Of a stretch of 64,000 nt of DNA, positions 1 through 12,500 are shown one piece after another. Each line of letters begins with the position of its first letter. Positions within the stretch are counted from its first letter, which is position 1. This DNA comes from Epiperipatus broadwayi (lineage: Eukaryota; Onychophora; Udeonychophora; Euonychophora; Peripatidae): assembly GCA_028023455.1 (NCBI GenBank), contig JAQFVV010006853.1, positions 1 to 64,000 of the forward strand. Reading direction: 5' to 3'. Under the pieces are notes generated by a model. It saw only the letters and a program-made list of their open reading frames with translations, was not told the origin of the DNA and did no database searches. Made by a program: the position numbers and the translations under genes.

Positions 1-1162
1 GAAGTGGGGTGGATTATTACAGAGAAAGTGTTTTTATAGTAATTGGATTGATGCAAGGTTTGTTTTATTTATTTATAAGATAGTATTAGGGTGTTGAATG
101 GTTTTCTGATTTCTTATTTATTGATACCCATTTATTTACTAATATTATAGTCAGTTGTAACCTATAAAAATAATAGGTATGTTTTAGTTAGTATAATTTA
201 ATATTCACATAGTAGTGTATATGTATGAATGTGTCATTATCTCATTTCCATTTCATATCCTAATTACAACAAACAATATATTCAAACTTACAATAAAACA
301 TTTAAATTACAGTAATTATCTTTAATAATTTTGCAAAAATATATCTTCTTTAATGGTTTATGCATATATGAATTAGTAAATTATTTGGTCAACTTAAATA
401 ATATTATAAACCATTTTATTTGATAGATTATAGTATTTCTTCCTTCATTTATTTATATTTTCTATATGTCATAAACTTTCTGTAACCTCTGACTGAGTGA
501 AGCTGTAGGATAAACATAAGTAAAAGAATCTCAGCATTAGTTATGAATCAGATAGAATAATAAATCGTTTTATTCATTAATAGGACTGGCACCCTGGGCA
601 TTTGCTCATATAATGTACATTAGTGATGATGTGTGAGTAGGTTATAATATATATTCTAACCTTGCCTTTGTGCATATTTATTTCTGGGCAATATAATATA
701 AAACAAAAATGGGTTAGCTATGTTTGTTATAATGCAAATAATTAAAAAATAAAATATTCTGCATTAATATTAAAGGTTCCATTAGCTCAAATTCAAAATA
801 AGAATAAAGTTCAGTTAATAAAATGAATCAATAAATATTTGTATATTTTTTCATGAGACTTGGAAGTAAAAATACAGGTGATAAGAAAGATTACATTGAG
901 CCAATATTCCACAGGATACTACCCCAATGGCATACAAACACTATCCCCTCTTATTACTATTTCAAATAACAAACTTATAGTATTCTTATGACTTTAATAA
1001 ATCCTACTCATTAAGATTAAACTAATAATTAAATCTTATCTTTTATCTACTATAATTTAACTCAATAAAATCTCGGGTTCACAAAACTATTCTAAGTTAA
1101 TTAAAATTACTGCAGTAAAACATGAGAATGGATTTTTATGTCATACCTTACTACACTTAACC
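1..1162. other. AT-rich non-coding sequence
   Basis: No open frame, RNA gene or clear repeat could be recognised. The sequence is rich in A and T runs. A short patch near 580-610 is slightly less AT-rich but resembles nothing I know. Confidence 0.6.
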
Positions 1163-1173
1163 TAATAATAATA

Positions 1174-1269
<96 letters not shown>
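1163..1269. repeat. (AAT)n microsatellite
   Basis: About 105 bp of nearly pure AAT repeat. On the minus strand it reads as a leucine run inside a spurious open frame, which should not be taken as a gene. Confidence 0.97.
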
Positions 1270-4200
1270 TTTAATAATGATAAACTAATTTTGTATATCT
1301 TTTTTTTTTCACTATAATTTTTATTACCATAATAAAATAATATAATATGATATAATCTTTTATCTTTGTATAATAATGCAATAAAAATGTGGTAGCATTT
1401 ATAATCTGATAAATAAAAGGTGTGTGGCAAGAGATAGCATATAATTCAATGCACTATTATGATAACTAATTTATGACCATAAGATAATGTAAAATATGAT
1501 TACTTAATTAAATGAATACCAAGAAAATATTCAAATTCTTAAAATAATTCTTTATTTATCTTTGTGCAAAAATTATATGTTTGTTTCTGTTATTCTGGGT
1601 ATCTCATGCAGTGTAATGGGAAAATGAAATAATCAGGACACACAAATTTTGAAAACAAATTTAACAAAATTTATTATTAACAATAAAATAAAATAAAACA
1701 ATTTATTTACAATATTTGCATTGGATATTCTCAATTTACAACGTTCTACATTTTTTATTACTTAGTTATCAAACAATCTAGAATTTATTTAAGTCTTCAT
1801 TCTGATTTAAAATAATAATAATAAAATACCATTTTATTTATCTTTTTCTAGTTGAACTTATGATAAATTACATTTATTTATTTTTATTTAAAAATAATAT
1901 ATCGTAGCCTTAATTATTATTTAACTATACTTTTCTTTCGAAAAAACATCCATAGAAACATACTATGGGAAAACACAAAATATAACATTATGCAGTATTA
2001 AAAGATGTCAGATAAAATATCTACTAATAATTTTTTATTAGATTTTGTGGATATCGTTGTTCCTTACATTATGTAATTACTGATATATTCCCTATTATGT
2101 ATTAAGTACAAAATTATACCTATGTTTACTGTTTCTATTGTTTTATTTTATAATATTATATTTTTAAAATATATAATACTTATTTTAAAACAAAATAAAG
2201 CATTTAAAAGTTATTTAACATTTTAAATAACAACTTTGTTTTATGTACTTTATTCTTGAAATTTTATTTTATCTCCAAAATAAATCCAAAAAACATATTT
2301 TATGATTCTTTTCCCTTTTAGGATCCATTGGATTTTCAATTCTAATTTATACAAATTTTACTTCTTCTAAGTAAATGAACTTATCTCATTCAAATGATAG
2401 TATATCTTAAACTCTAAACTATCTAATATTTCTTTTCTAATATATCATACTGAATGATGTAGATACATTGGAAATCTAGATAGCAAATAGATGAGTAGGA
2501 AGGGAAGCAAAACTTGAGTATAACTCATAGCATATATCAAAAATATCATGGCACAGTTTATCTACAAGAAATAGAGGCATGACCTAGTCTAATGTCCTCC
2601 AATACATCAATGATGTTAAAGCTATTCTTTCAGCTTTATTAAAACATCAATACTTAAAGAAAATAGACACTGTCCAAAATAAATATACAACTACAGGGCT
2701 TTGTTAACTGCATTGCATATCCACTAAGATTATAAAATATTATTCATATTTCTTCATCACATCCTATTACCAAGCCACTATCTTGTCATTATTTTCTAAA
2801 GATTTATCACATTTTACATCGACAAAATAACTATCTTGCATATTCAAAACAATAAATAAAATTCATTTATAATTAGAGAAATCTCACTGATCCACAAGAA
2901 AAGTTTGCTTTATTTCCTTATTCTATATTCTAAAACATGTACAAACTTGTAATATGAATCCTTGGAACATCCAATAATATGAAAGTTTTTAAAAGAATCA
3001 CATAAATATTTATTATCATGTTGTATTATATTACTAGTATAAAATTATAATATGCATATTCCCAAAATAAATCCTAGTCTCATAATTTTAAAGAGTTGTA
3101 CAAAATGCATTTACATATAATTAAACATTTATACTTCCATTCATTATAATTCATAGGCAATATAAAAAAATATACATCATAAAACATCAATATTCATTAA
3201 CTATTACCAAGTGATATTATCTGGTCATTACTTTTTGCATTCTTCGGTTTTCCATCAATTAGATACATTGCAATACATAAAAACACAACCATATCTTTAT
3301 ATAAAATGTTCATATTTAAATTATTAAATTATTATATTATAGGTTTTAATATTATCAATAAATTAATGTTCATGTTCCTACACTTATAAACCAGAAAATT
3401 TACATTTAAAATAAATAGTAATAAATGAAAATCATATTTACATAACTTCCACTGAAAACAAATGTTTTTTTTATAAGTCTGAGTGTTTCCATTTTTTTTC
3501 TCAAAAGTTTTTTTTTAAAAAATGTTCTCTTCATGGGTAATTCTACAATCTCCCCCATTGCTATGATGATGAACAAGACAATACGTTTCCTGCAGAAAGT
3601 GCCATCTGAACTTCTGCTACAAAAATCTCAGGTTTTTAAAAAAATGAATAATAAAAAAAATATTACAATGCGTTAAATTCTTGAAAAATTAAATAGAATA
3701 ATAATCAATCCATCCTGGAAAGGTTACAGAATAATAGTTTATGATTTCTATAGTCCAGAATGATTATTAATAAAATTATACTACTAAAAATAATGCTGTG
3801 AAGCTTCTATACTATAGTATTCCGTATCTGCATATTGATGCACCATTTTTCCATTGGCTTAGCTTAAATTATCCAGATAAATTATTTGCACAATCTTAAA
3901 TATTTCCATAATTCCATATTTTATTTATTAACATGTTCATTTTCTTTATAGGTTTTTTCTTTGTGATAATTTATTATTATTTATTACATATTCAGAGTTT
4001 TTTCTTGTCTTAAATTATCAGCTTTAAAAACAATTTTATATATGTGTATTAACCCTCTATATGCCTCAGGTTTTTTTATAACATACACTTTTCTAAATAA
4101 TTTCCATGAGTCTTTTCTTAAAATAATTTCTTGTAAACATTTTAAATGTTTCCTTCAAAAAAGAATATAAAATTTACTCATATAACATGATATTTCCATA

Positions 4201-5736
4201 AATTTATTACAAAGTTAACTTGTCCTATTGTTTATTAATACTGGACAAGACTATTTTGCTATATGAAATCATGCATCTTTACTTTTAATCGGCAAAACAG
4301 TTTTCTAATGAGTTTCCCACACAATGTCCATAAAATTAACTTATTCATTTGAATAGTCTTCTTGTTCAATATTATTGAAACTGCATCAATGAACATTATA
4401 CTCATTTTAAAAATATTATAAGTTGAATATATTTTACTTATTGGTATATCCATTTTATTATAGTGAAGTTATATAGTAGACTTTGATGAATACTACTGAA
4501 AATGGGACTTTAAAAATTAACAAGGGATATTAAATGAAGTTATTATTAATATTTTTATTATACACTCTCTTTTAGCTTTGCAAATAAAATCGTATGAGAG
4601 CACTAAAAAAATTGACTAAATAATAAAATTAAAAATTACTATCATCTTGATAGCTTCTGATATGATCTCTGCTACCTTTAATACATTTTTTAATCACCAC
4701 CGATACTCCCTGTGCAATGTGTATTTATATCCTAGAAAATACAGCATTCTATTGGTTGATTCTTACTTTTGGTTTGATACCAAATTTGCATAATGTTAGA
4801 AACTTAGACAATTATAATTTCAAAATAAAAAATATGACGTATTAAAACTTTAAAATCTTATCTAAAATATTACTTTTAGATCAATTATTTATTCTCTTAC
4901 TAAATTGACTAAATATATCAAAATGACATTTTGAAAGAATATTTACTAAATTTATCTCACTTTTAATATTTAATTTATCTAGTTTACTTCAAAACAAAAT
5001 ATTTAACTTTTTTATTAACTATACTTCTCTTTATTACATTATTTAAAACATTTTATATGATAGTAAACTCAATATTTAATATTTGCTTTTATGATAAATA
5101 ATAATTATATCCAATTCTATAATGCAATTTTACAATATTTAAAACTTTTCTAATAAATACTAGCAAGCATGTGTGTATAACCATATATTATTATACGAAT
5201 CACATGACTGATATAACCAATATAGATGACATCCACTTTTTCTGTCTGGGAATAATAATAAATTGATACACTTATTGTATTAAATAATATAATACAATTA
5301 TAAAAAATTTAAAAGAATAATTAAGAAAATATACAATTAAATACAACTTTCACTACCATAAAACATACTTTTTAAAATATATAATATTAATTATAACCAT
5401 TAAATATAATTTATAATTTTAAATATAACATTTATTTAACTACAAGTTTTAAAACTATTAAATTTGAACATTTAAACATACATTTAAATATTTATAGCTG
5501 CATTATTTATTATGGCCAGCTTTTGCAACCATATGTAATAATATTTTAATGAATTACTTAAGTGTTCTTAAGTAATTCATTATAATTCTATGCATTACGT
5601 ATTTTATTTAGCTTCAAATCATACTTTTAAGATAATATTAATACAATATAATTAACACATCAAGAGAACATATTCTAAAATTTAAAATTTTTAATAATTT
5701 ACTGTGGTGAGCCAATTCTGACCTATAGAAAATGGC
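1270..5736. other. AT-rich non-coding sequence, possibly old repeat remnants
   Basis: Mostly featureless AT-rich DNA. A less AT-rich patch at 3540-3640 and another at 4660-4740 stand out but could not be assigned. A doubtful RT-like fragment on the minus strand (4259-4453) is listed separately. Confidence 0.5.
4259..4453 (-). pseudogene. Possible LINE reverse-transcriptase fragment
   Basis: A 64-residue minus-strand frame contains FIDAV followed about 25 residues later by CGKLIRKLFCRLKVKM. The order and spacing resemble the palm region of LINE reverse transcriptases, where an FID motif is followed by a helix ending in a K-L-I-R-L pattern. No other RT motif is legible in phase, and the base composition is very AT-rich, so chance resemblance is quite possible. 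If real, it is an old relative of the LINE at 20.2-23.1 kb. Confidence 0.25.
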
Positions 5737-6577
5737 ACGATATATATATATAATGAAATTCTGAGATAATAAAAGTTATCTGATTATAAATAGCCAAAAT
5801 AAGTCATAGATCACATGACCTTATCTCTTAAGCTTGTAAGTTATAAACAATGATGATTGCCAATTCCTCTGCAAGCTTTGTGATAAATGCTTAGCCAGAG
5901 CCAGTACTTAAAATATCTCTGTCAGCAACCTCTCCCCAAACCCCTGACCATGGTTTTGTGCTTTGGCATTCCACAGAGAGGTGTCAGGTTAGGTTCAGAC
6001 ACTAGATCTAAAAATATCAACCCAAAGCCAAGCACATATCTAAAAGTTATCTATTGAGTGGAAAATCTAAAGTTTTCAGACACCTACATGTCTTCAAACC
6101 CAGCTATCCAACTCAAATAGCTATATGGGGCTGATAGATCTTCAGCCATACCATGTATTAGTAGTCTTAGCAATATAAAATTGCATAAGACTTATGGCAG
6201 AGACTATAAATAGTCAAAATAAGAGTCATAAATCACATGACCTTATCTCTTAAGCTTGTAAGTTATAAACAATGATGATTGCCAATTCCTCTACAAGCTT
6301 TGTGATAAATGCTTAGCCAGAGCCAGCACTTAAAATATCTGTCAGGAACCCCTCCCCAACCCCCTGACCATGGTTTTGTGCTTTGGCATTCCTCAGAGAG
6401 GTATCAAATCTAGTGTCTGAACCTACCTTGACACCTCTCAGAGGAGTGCCAAAGCATGAAACCATGGTCAGGAGTTTGGGGAGTGGTTCCTGACGGATAT
6501 TTTAAGTGCTGGCTCTGGCTAAGCATTTATCACAAAGCTTGTAGAAAAATTGTCAATCCTCATTGTTTTATCTGATT
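5737..6577. repeat. 420-bp monomer repeat locus 1: two tandem copies plus an inverted copy
   Basis: A short TA tract (5741-5753) is followed by a unit starting at 5785. The same sequence restarts at 6205 (period about 420 bp), and an inverted partial copy covers about 6402-6577. Shared landmarks are ATCACATGACCTTATCTCTT, CTTAGCCAGAGCCAG and CCTGACCATGGTTTTGTGCT. The second and third copies face each other, so 6205-6577 can fold into a hairpin of roughly 170-bp arms. The second half of the first unit (ACTAGATCTAAA, TTTTCAGAC, GTCTTCAAAC, ATATGGG-CTGAT) is clearly homologous to the repeat at 7695-8872, so both loci belong to one family. No coding capacity is visible. Confidence 0.85.
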
Positions 6578-7260
6578 ATGTCTTGAAATTAGGTGAAACT
6601 TAAAAAAAATTATAAATTGTGAGAGACTTAATAATTTTTATTTCATTAATTAATTCATTTAATGTTTTTGGTTAATAATAGTTAGTTACCAATTTACCAA
6701 TTAATACTGCATAATTAGATAAATTTACTATGGGATTTGCATATGAAAAAAACATACAATCTTGCTTGTAAACTGAAAACAAATTTCAATGCTCACACAG
6801 CTTTGACTTAATGACAAGTTGTTAGTAGAGTATGTGGCTGAGCTAATCCCTTTGTTATTTATTTTATGGTCACTATAATTGCTGATGTAGTATGATGTTT
6901 GAAGTGTTGTGTCTGGTTCTCATTAACTCTCACAATGTTATATTTTACAGTAATGCTACCTTGTGAATAAATAAGTCTTAATTTCAACAGCATAACGAAG
7001 AAATAACCTTTTGAATATTTGCTGCAAATTTGTTAAGTATATTGAAATACAGACTTATTCATGCAAGGAAGGTGAAATTTAAATTAACAATAATCTTAAA
7101 TTATGTTTCTTGTTTGAATATGTCTGTTTTTTTAATATACTTAACAACATTGTTTGAAATTTAAATTTTATTCACAAAGGAGGTTGCTGACAAAATATAA
7201 TGATGGGGTAGTGATTGGCATTTTATGTTTGAATTTTCAGATAGCAATATGCACTGGGTG

Positions 7261-7261
<1 letters not shown>
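6578..7261. other. AT-rich non-coding sequence
   Basis: Unique-looking sequence between the two monomer-repeat loci. I see no gene, RNA or repeat structure in it. Confidence 0.5.

Positions 7262-7345
<84 letters not shown>
7262..7345. repeat. (TA)n microsatellite
   Basis: About 84 bp of uninterrupted TA dinucleotide. It produces spurious Tyr-Ile frames on both strands. Confidence 0.98.
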
Positions 7346-7348
<3 letters not shown>

Positions 7349-7694
7349 AGGTATAAGCAGACTTTTTTTCAAAATTACTATATAATTAAGTGAATTTTGT
7401 GATGCATTCAATTGTTTAAAAACTTTTCATGCAGAGAATACTTTGGTATTCTTAGGGTTTTTTTTATATTATTTATAGTAAGATCTATTAAAACTAGATA
7501 TATTCTTATTTTCCAATAAAGCTACTTCAGTAAAATTTAGAACAAGAATTTTTTTTTTTTTCAAAATGCTATTTTTTGTTCATTTTTAGATAAGTCTATT
7601 GATTTTTTTCTCTCTGACTTCTAATGTTAAAATGCAGAAAATTTATTTAAAAGATGGGAAAGATTTACAAAATTTAGCTTTATATATATATATA

Positions 7695-8865
7695 TTCAAA
7701 AGATGGCGCTATACCAAAACAACCGAACAAGTGTAAGATTTGTTTACATAAACGAAAAAAGAGTCAGAAATTAACTACCTCTTTCATTTGCTCACCCCCA
7801 GATCAGCTGATTTCAAGCTGGTTTGCTCTCCTCAGTGGGGGATAGAGTATAGAAACTAGATCTAAACACTGACTCTCAAGTGTTTATGCAAAACGTTTCT
7901 ATCAGATTGCAAGCGTGAATTTTTCAGACCGGTAAAGTCTTCAAACTCAGCCTAGCAAGCCAGATATTTATATGGGTCTGATCTCAGTTCAGAATCACCA
8001 TATAATCAAAGTCTCTGCAATATATATCATTGCAAGAAAACTTTAAAGGTACATTTATGAAAAACAAAAACAAGTTAATCACGTAACCTGCTATCACTTG
8101 TTATTTATGTTCAAAAGATGGCGCTATACCAAAACCACCGAACAAGTGTAAGTTTGAAGACTTTACCGGTCTAAAAAATTCACGCTTGCAATCTGATAGA
8201 AACGTTTTGCATAAACACTTGAGAGTCAGTGTTTAGATCTAGTTTCTATACTCTATCCCCCACTGAGTTGAGCAAACCAGCTTGAAATCAGCTGATCTGG
8301 GAGTGAGCAAATGAAAGAGGTAGTTAATTTCTGACTCTTTTTTCGTTTATGTAAACAAATCTTACACTTGTTCGGTGGTTTTGGTATAGCACCATCTTTT
8401 GAACATAAATAACAAGTGATAGCAGGTTACGTGATTAACTTGTTTTTGTTTTTCATAAATGTACCTTTAAAGTTTTCTTGCAATGATATATATTGCAGAG
8501 ACTTTGATTATATGGTGATTCTGAACTGAGATCAGACCCATATAAATATCTGGCTTGCTAGGCTGAGTTTGAAGACTTTACCGGTCTGAAAAATTCACGC
8601 TTGCAATCTGATAGAAACGTTTTGCATAAACACTTGAGAGTCAGTGTTTAGATCTAGTTTCTATACTCTATCCCCCACTGAGGAGAGCAAACCAGCTTGA
8701 AATCAGCTGATCTGGGGGTGAGCAAATGAAAGAGGTAGTTAATTTCTGACTCTTTTTTCGTTTATGTAAACAAATCTTACACTTGTTCGGTGGTTTTGGT
8801 ATAGCGCCATCTTTTGAACATAAATAACAAGTGATAGCAGGTTATGTGATTAACTTGTTTTTGTT

Positions 8866-8872
<7 letters not shown>
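7695..8872. repeat. 415-bp monomer repeat locus 2: inverted tandem array
   Basis: Unit A covers 7695-8109 (415 bp). It is followed head-to-tail by the first 46 bp of another copy (8110-8155). The orientation then flips: unit B covers 8156-8570 (415 bp) and unit C, in the same direction as B, covers 8571-8872 until it runs into a TA tract. Landmarks repeat almost unchanged: AGATGGCGCTATACC, CAGATCAGCTGATTTCAAGC, CTTTACCGGTCT, GAAACGTTTTGCATAAAC. Copies differ at only scattered positions, so amplification was recent. Two tandem junctions plus one inversion junction show a true head-to-tail monomer rather than a simple foldback. There is no open frame. Confidence 0.93.

Positions 8873-8944
<72 letters not shown>
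8870..8944. repeat. (TA)n microsatellite at the edge of the 415-bp monomer
   Basis: About 75 bp of pure TA begins exactly where unit C reads TTTTTCATA. Intact monomers continue at this point with AATGTACC instead. Confidence 0.97.
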
Positions 8945-8948
<4 letters not shown>

Positions 8949-9069
8949 AACCATGATGTCTATTATATTTTGTTTCAAGTCCCCTCTTATGCAAATCATA
9001 TATCACAAATAATAACATACATTTTGTTGATAAGCTTTGCTTGCAATATGCATTTTCTTGTATTGCAAG

Positions 9070-9378
9070 TATATATATATATATATATATATATTTCAAA
9101 ACAAGCTCTTAGCAAGCTTTGTAGAATATCCCCAACTTCAGAACGGTTTCTGCTATTGGAATCCACAGTGAAGTGCTAGGATATTCAATCATTAGCCTAA
9201 AAATATCAGGAAAAGCCCAGTACTTTATCTATTGTATAACTATTAAGTAGAAAATCTGAAATTTTCAGATATCCATATGTCTTGCATTCCAATACAAAGC
9301 TTGTTAATTGCGAGCTCTATAGATAACATTTGTAAATACAAGCTTATTAAATTAGGTCATGTGACATCTGACTTAATT
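9070..9378. repeat. Diverged member of the 415-420-bp monomer family
   Basis: After a 25-bp TA tract (9070-9094) the sequence carries AGCAAGCTTTGTAGAA, CCTAAAAATATCA, a GAAATTTTCAGATATCC block, CATATGTCTTGCA and TAGGTCATGTGAC. These match the order of blocks in the locus at 5785-6577 with many substitutions and gaps. It ends at another TA tract. Confidence 0.55.
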
Positions 9379-9414
9379 ATATATATATATATATAGTGTG
9401 TGTGTGTGTGTGTG
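9378..9414. repeat. Compound (TA)n(GT)n microsatellite
   Basis: About 18 bp of TA followed directly by about 18 bp of GT. Confidence 0.93.
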
Positions 9415-10344
9415 CATATGCAAATTTAGATTTCAATATAAATGAAAATGAAAAAAAAATGTAGTTATTAATAATAAATTAAGAGAGCATATTTACATGT
9501 ATGGTTCATTTATATTTATTCAAAAAATAAAAAATAAAAAAATGTGCTGAACCGTATATTTAGTAACTATTTTTTTATAACAATGTGACTGGTGAAATAT
9601 TACACTTTTCCATTCTCAAAGCATTGGTATATATGTGTAATCCAGTTTTATTTTAAATATACATTTGATCTAGGTCCTTTTCATTAATATCCCCTGCCCC
9701 CTATAAAAATGTAATGATAGTCTCATCATTGACAGACATTTTTTATAGTTGTTTTGATATTTTTGAGTCCATATTGATTTCAGAATTTATATAATCATTT
9801 TTAAATATAAATACTGATTTTATATTTTCTGGTAAATTATTCATCCAAACTGTAAGCTTTCTAAAGCAATGCTAAAACATTTAATTAACTGGGGATTTTT
9901 TCTAGACTTTTCATTATATTCCTAAAAAAAGATATTTTACAAATTTTTTTATCTAAAAAAGAGCAAAATAAAATTTATGTGCTTTCAACATAATACAAAT
10001 AAACATTATTTGCATATATATATATACACAAATTGCAACATTTAAAATTTTGTAGTTAGGTGGTCAGTCTGAGGCAAAAAAAAAAAACTAGCTGTTGCCA
10101 TATTGTAAAATTTATTAAAAGTATCAATTTTAATATTGCTTTCTTTTTATTTTTTGATTATTTACATAATGTCTTTTGATACAGCATATATTATAACTTC
10201 ATTGCATATTAAATAGCACAATAACCTAATATTTACATTTATAGATGGATTTTGAACTTTCTAATTCAATTATGACTACTGAAAATATAAATATTAAGTT
10301 CTTATGATATATGTTATGTTTAATTTTAGCATATCACTAAGCAT
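9415..10344. other. AT-rich non-coding sequence
   Basis: No gene or structured repeat is visible. There are a short TA tract near 10014-10025 and a poly-A run near 10077. Confidence 0.5.
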
Positions 10345-10520
10345 CATCATCATTTTCAAACATTATCAATACACTGCATGATGAAGATCTCTTTAAGTTC
10401 AATTCATCTTTTCCAATTTTTAGCATCTCTTTTCTACATCACTTTAGTACTCTTCCTTATTTCATCCACCCATCTCACCTGTGCTCTTTTTCTAGGTTTT
10501 TTTATATCTTGGAATCCAGT
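10345..10520 (-). pseudogene. 3' end of a non-LTR retrotransposon (LINE) ORF2
   Basis: Read on the minus strand, the sequence gives KPRKRAQVRWVDEIRKSTK, then KRDAKNWKR and later QCIDN, interrupted by stops. This is the recognisable C-terminal tail of many LINE ORF2 proteins (RPRGRPRxRWxDEI, then WxxxAxNRxxWR). A short run of GAT repeats follows, a common LINE 3' tail. Only the last 50-60 residues survive and the rest is absent (5' truncation, usual for LINE copies). The clade cannot be set from this much sequence. Confidence 0.7.
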
Positions 10521-10548
10521 TTGAGATTTATAGCATTATGCATGTTGT

Positions 10549-10610
10549 AATATATATATATATATATATTGAAACAGTAAGATTCGTATTCGAATCTTAA
10601 GTTTCACCTT
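10549..10610. repeat. (TA)n tract followed by a short hairpin
   Basis: TA dinucleotides at 10549-10568 lead into a nested palindrome: GAAAC...GTTTC enclosing AAGATTCG...CGAATCTT. Two other places (24158 and 63638) show a TA tract followed by a comparable short stem with a GTTCGATCC-like or GATTCAAATCC-like word, so this may be the tail junction of a degraded SINE. Confidence 0.5.
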
Positions 10611-11079
10611 TTTCTGTCGTCTCTCACTGACCGGTCTATCCCGCCCAATTTAAACTTTTTGGTATCGAATTGTGTGTGTAGCAATATTAAAAATGTATAA
10701 ATATATGTAGAATTCAGCATAAACACGCACACATTTCGATCTGAAATTAAAGGCAATAAATAGGGATAAAATAATATAATTTAGATTTCTTTTAGTTATA
10801 TAACTTTGTATAATTTTAATCATTTATTTTGGATTATAAAGTTCGTATTTATTGCTTTGTTTAAATTTCGTTTAATAATAATTCTAAAAAAATCTGATGT
10901 AATATTTAATTAAAAGTTAAAATAATCTTATGTTTCCTTTTTGTCTTTGAAATTTAAAAGCATCAGTCAGTGATAGATAATAGATTAATTAAAGAAAAAT
11001 TCCCCAAAATGTAATTAGTAAATGTAAAATGTAAACAATAGAATGGCAGCTTTCTTTAATTAAAAACCAACAAAATGCA

Positions 11080-11470
11080 TTGATTATCCTCAGGGCAGAT
11101 TTGGTAGAACCTAAAAATATCTTAACAAAAATGTGAGAGATCAAGATAAGAAAAGAGGCCATCTTAGACTTGCTGGAGACATTCACTTAAACTTTAGCTT
11201 TGCTCTCGATCACTGAGAGTCTCGAAAATATAAAAATAATTTGTTCCTGCCAAGGTATGACCGAGTAAAGCACCTAGATTATTTTCCATCAGGAGATGGC
11301 CTATTGGATGCCAAACTTTCCATTGTCTGTCATAAATTCACCATGAAGATCTGCTGCCTGAAATAAATGAGAAAGCTGCTGCTGCTGTGAAAGTAAATGA
11401 AATATCTAAATACAAGAAAGAATTGCCACTCGTGAACTTTTTGCTGCTAAACTAATGGAATCAGAAAACT
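11080..11470 (+). other. Unidentified coding-like debris
   Basis: The base composition is less AT-biased than its surroundings, and stretches in different frames look protein-like, for example FLPRYDRVKHLDYFPSGDG (from about 11242) and NEKAAAAVKVNEISKYKKEL (about 11367-11430). Frames shift and stops intervene. It may be a decayed transposase or processed pseudogene. I do not recognise the family. Confidence 0.25.
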
Positions 11471-11791
11471 TCTTATAAAACAGGTACCTGTCTGTGTTCA
11501 AACTCTAGAGTACTCTAATAATATGCTATAGCTCTTCTTCATACTACTTATCTAAATTATAAAATGTAAAACTACCATATGTATAACTAAAACTGAATAA
11601 TTAACTTAATGTGTAAATTTCTCTAATAATCTAGCTTACCTCATTCTATCTTGTGTGCGTATTTCTAAAATCTACATTTTATCTATATTTATTATTTAAT
11701 TATTGCATGCTCACAATTGTCTCTATTTTCAAAGTTTAAATCTATGATCGTTTGAAACAGTGAATGTGTGTCACATTTTCATTAATATGTA

Positions 11792-12500
11792 CTTCATCGA
11801 GCTGAGGCAGAGACCAGCCCGACATTTTTATAAACCATAACTAACTTAACTTTCATATAAATCAACACGCATTCAGTACATCACTTATTGTAATGCAGGG
11901 TCTACTACTTTGCAAGTGGCTGATGTATTAGTTATAATAATTCTCAATTTATATAGGTTTTGTATTTATTAAATCATCATGAATAATTCCAGAAAATTAC
12001 ATTTCATTGAGAGTCACCAATGTTCTTTAGTAACTGTTGATAATGTAGGGACGAATTAGAAATCTATTTAAATCTTATCATAATCGTTTATACTTATACA
12101 TGTGTTACATTTTAAAGACACGATGATCTATTCCGCCGTAAATATTCCGGATTCTTCAGGGTTGAAATTAATCCCAGTCGTCCTACACAAAAGGGCATAA
12201 TGGGTGCTTTCGTAGGACTTGACAACATCATGCAGCCAGCCGGCAAACCTGCGACACGGACCGCTTGTCCCTGGTTATGCTTATGTGACACCTTACTTCA
12301 TTGGGCCGAGGCAGAGACCAGCCCGATATTCTTATAAACCCATTCGTGGCATTGCAGTTTCAATATATTGCCATTCCATATCGCCTTTCTAAAGCGTACC
12401 ACGTGTTCCTTTACTTAATTTTATTATTCTATATATCACTCCGCCTCTGCATTATCTTCATAATTCACTCTCAAATAAATGTTTGCCCTTAGACATAAAA
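11792..12500 (+). mobile_element. Possible LTR-like fragment with a direct repeat
   Basis: A block of about 45 bp recurs at 11792-11836 and 12293-12340, both containing GAGGCAGAGACCAGCCCGA and then TTATAAACC. The second copy is followed by CACGTG (about 12401) and, 140 bp on, AATAAATGTTTGCC, an order (TATA box, then AATAAA) expected in a retroelement LTR. The stretch 12120-12400 is markedly less AT-rich than its surroundings. No TG...CA ends, primer-binding site or coding region was found, so the LTR reading is only a suggestion; the repeated block itself is certain. Confidence 0.4.

Noticed and set aside
1107-1430. Minus-strand open frame with a long leucine run
   Set aside because: The AAT microsatellite read in frame.
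7154-7411. Open frames on both strands with Tyr-Ile repeats
   Set aside because: Pure TA microsatellite read in frame; the same applies at 8842-9179 and 51197-51638.
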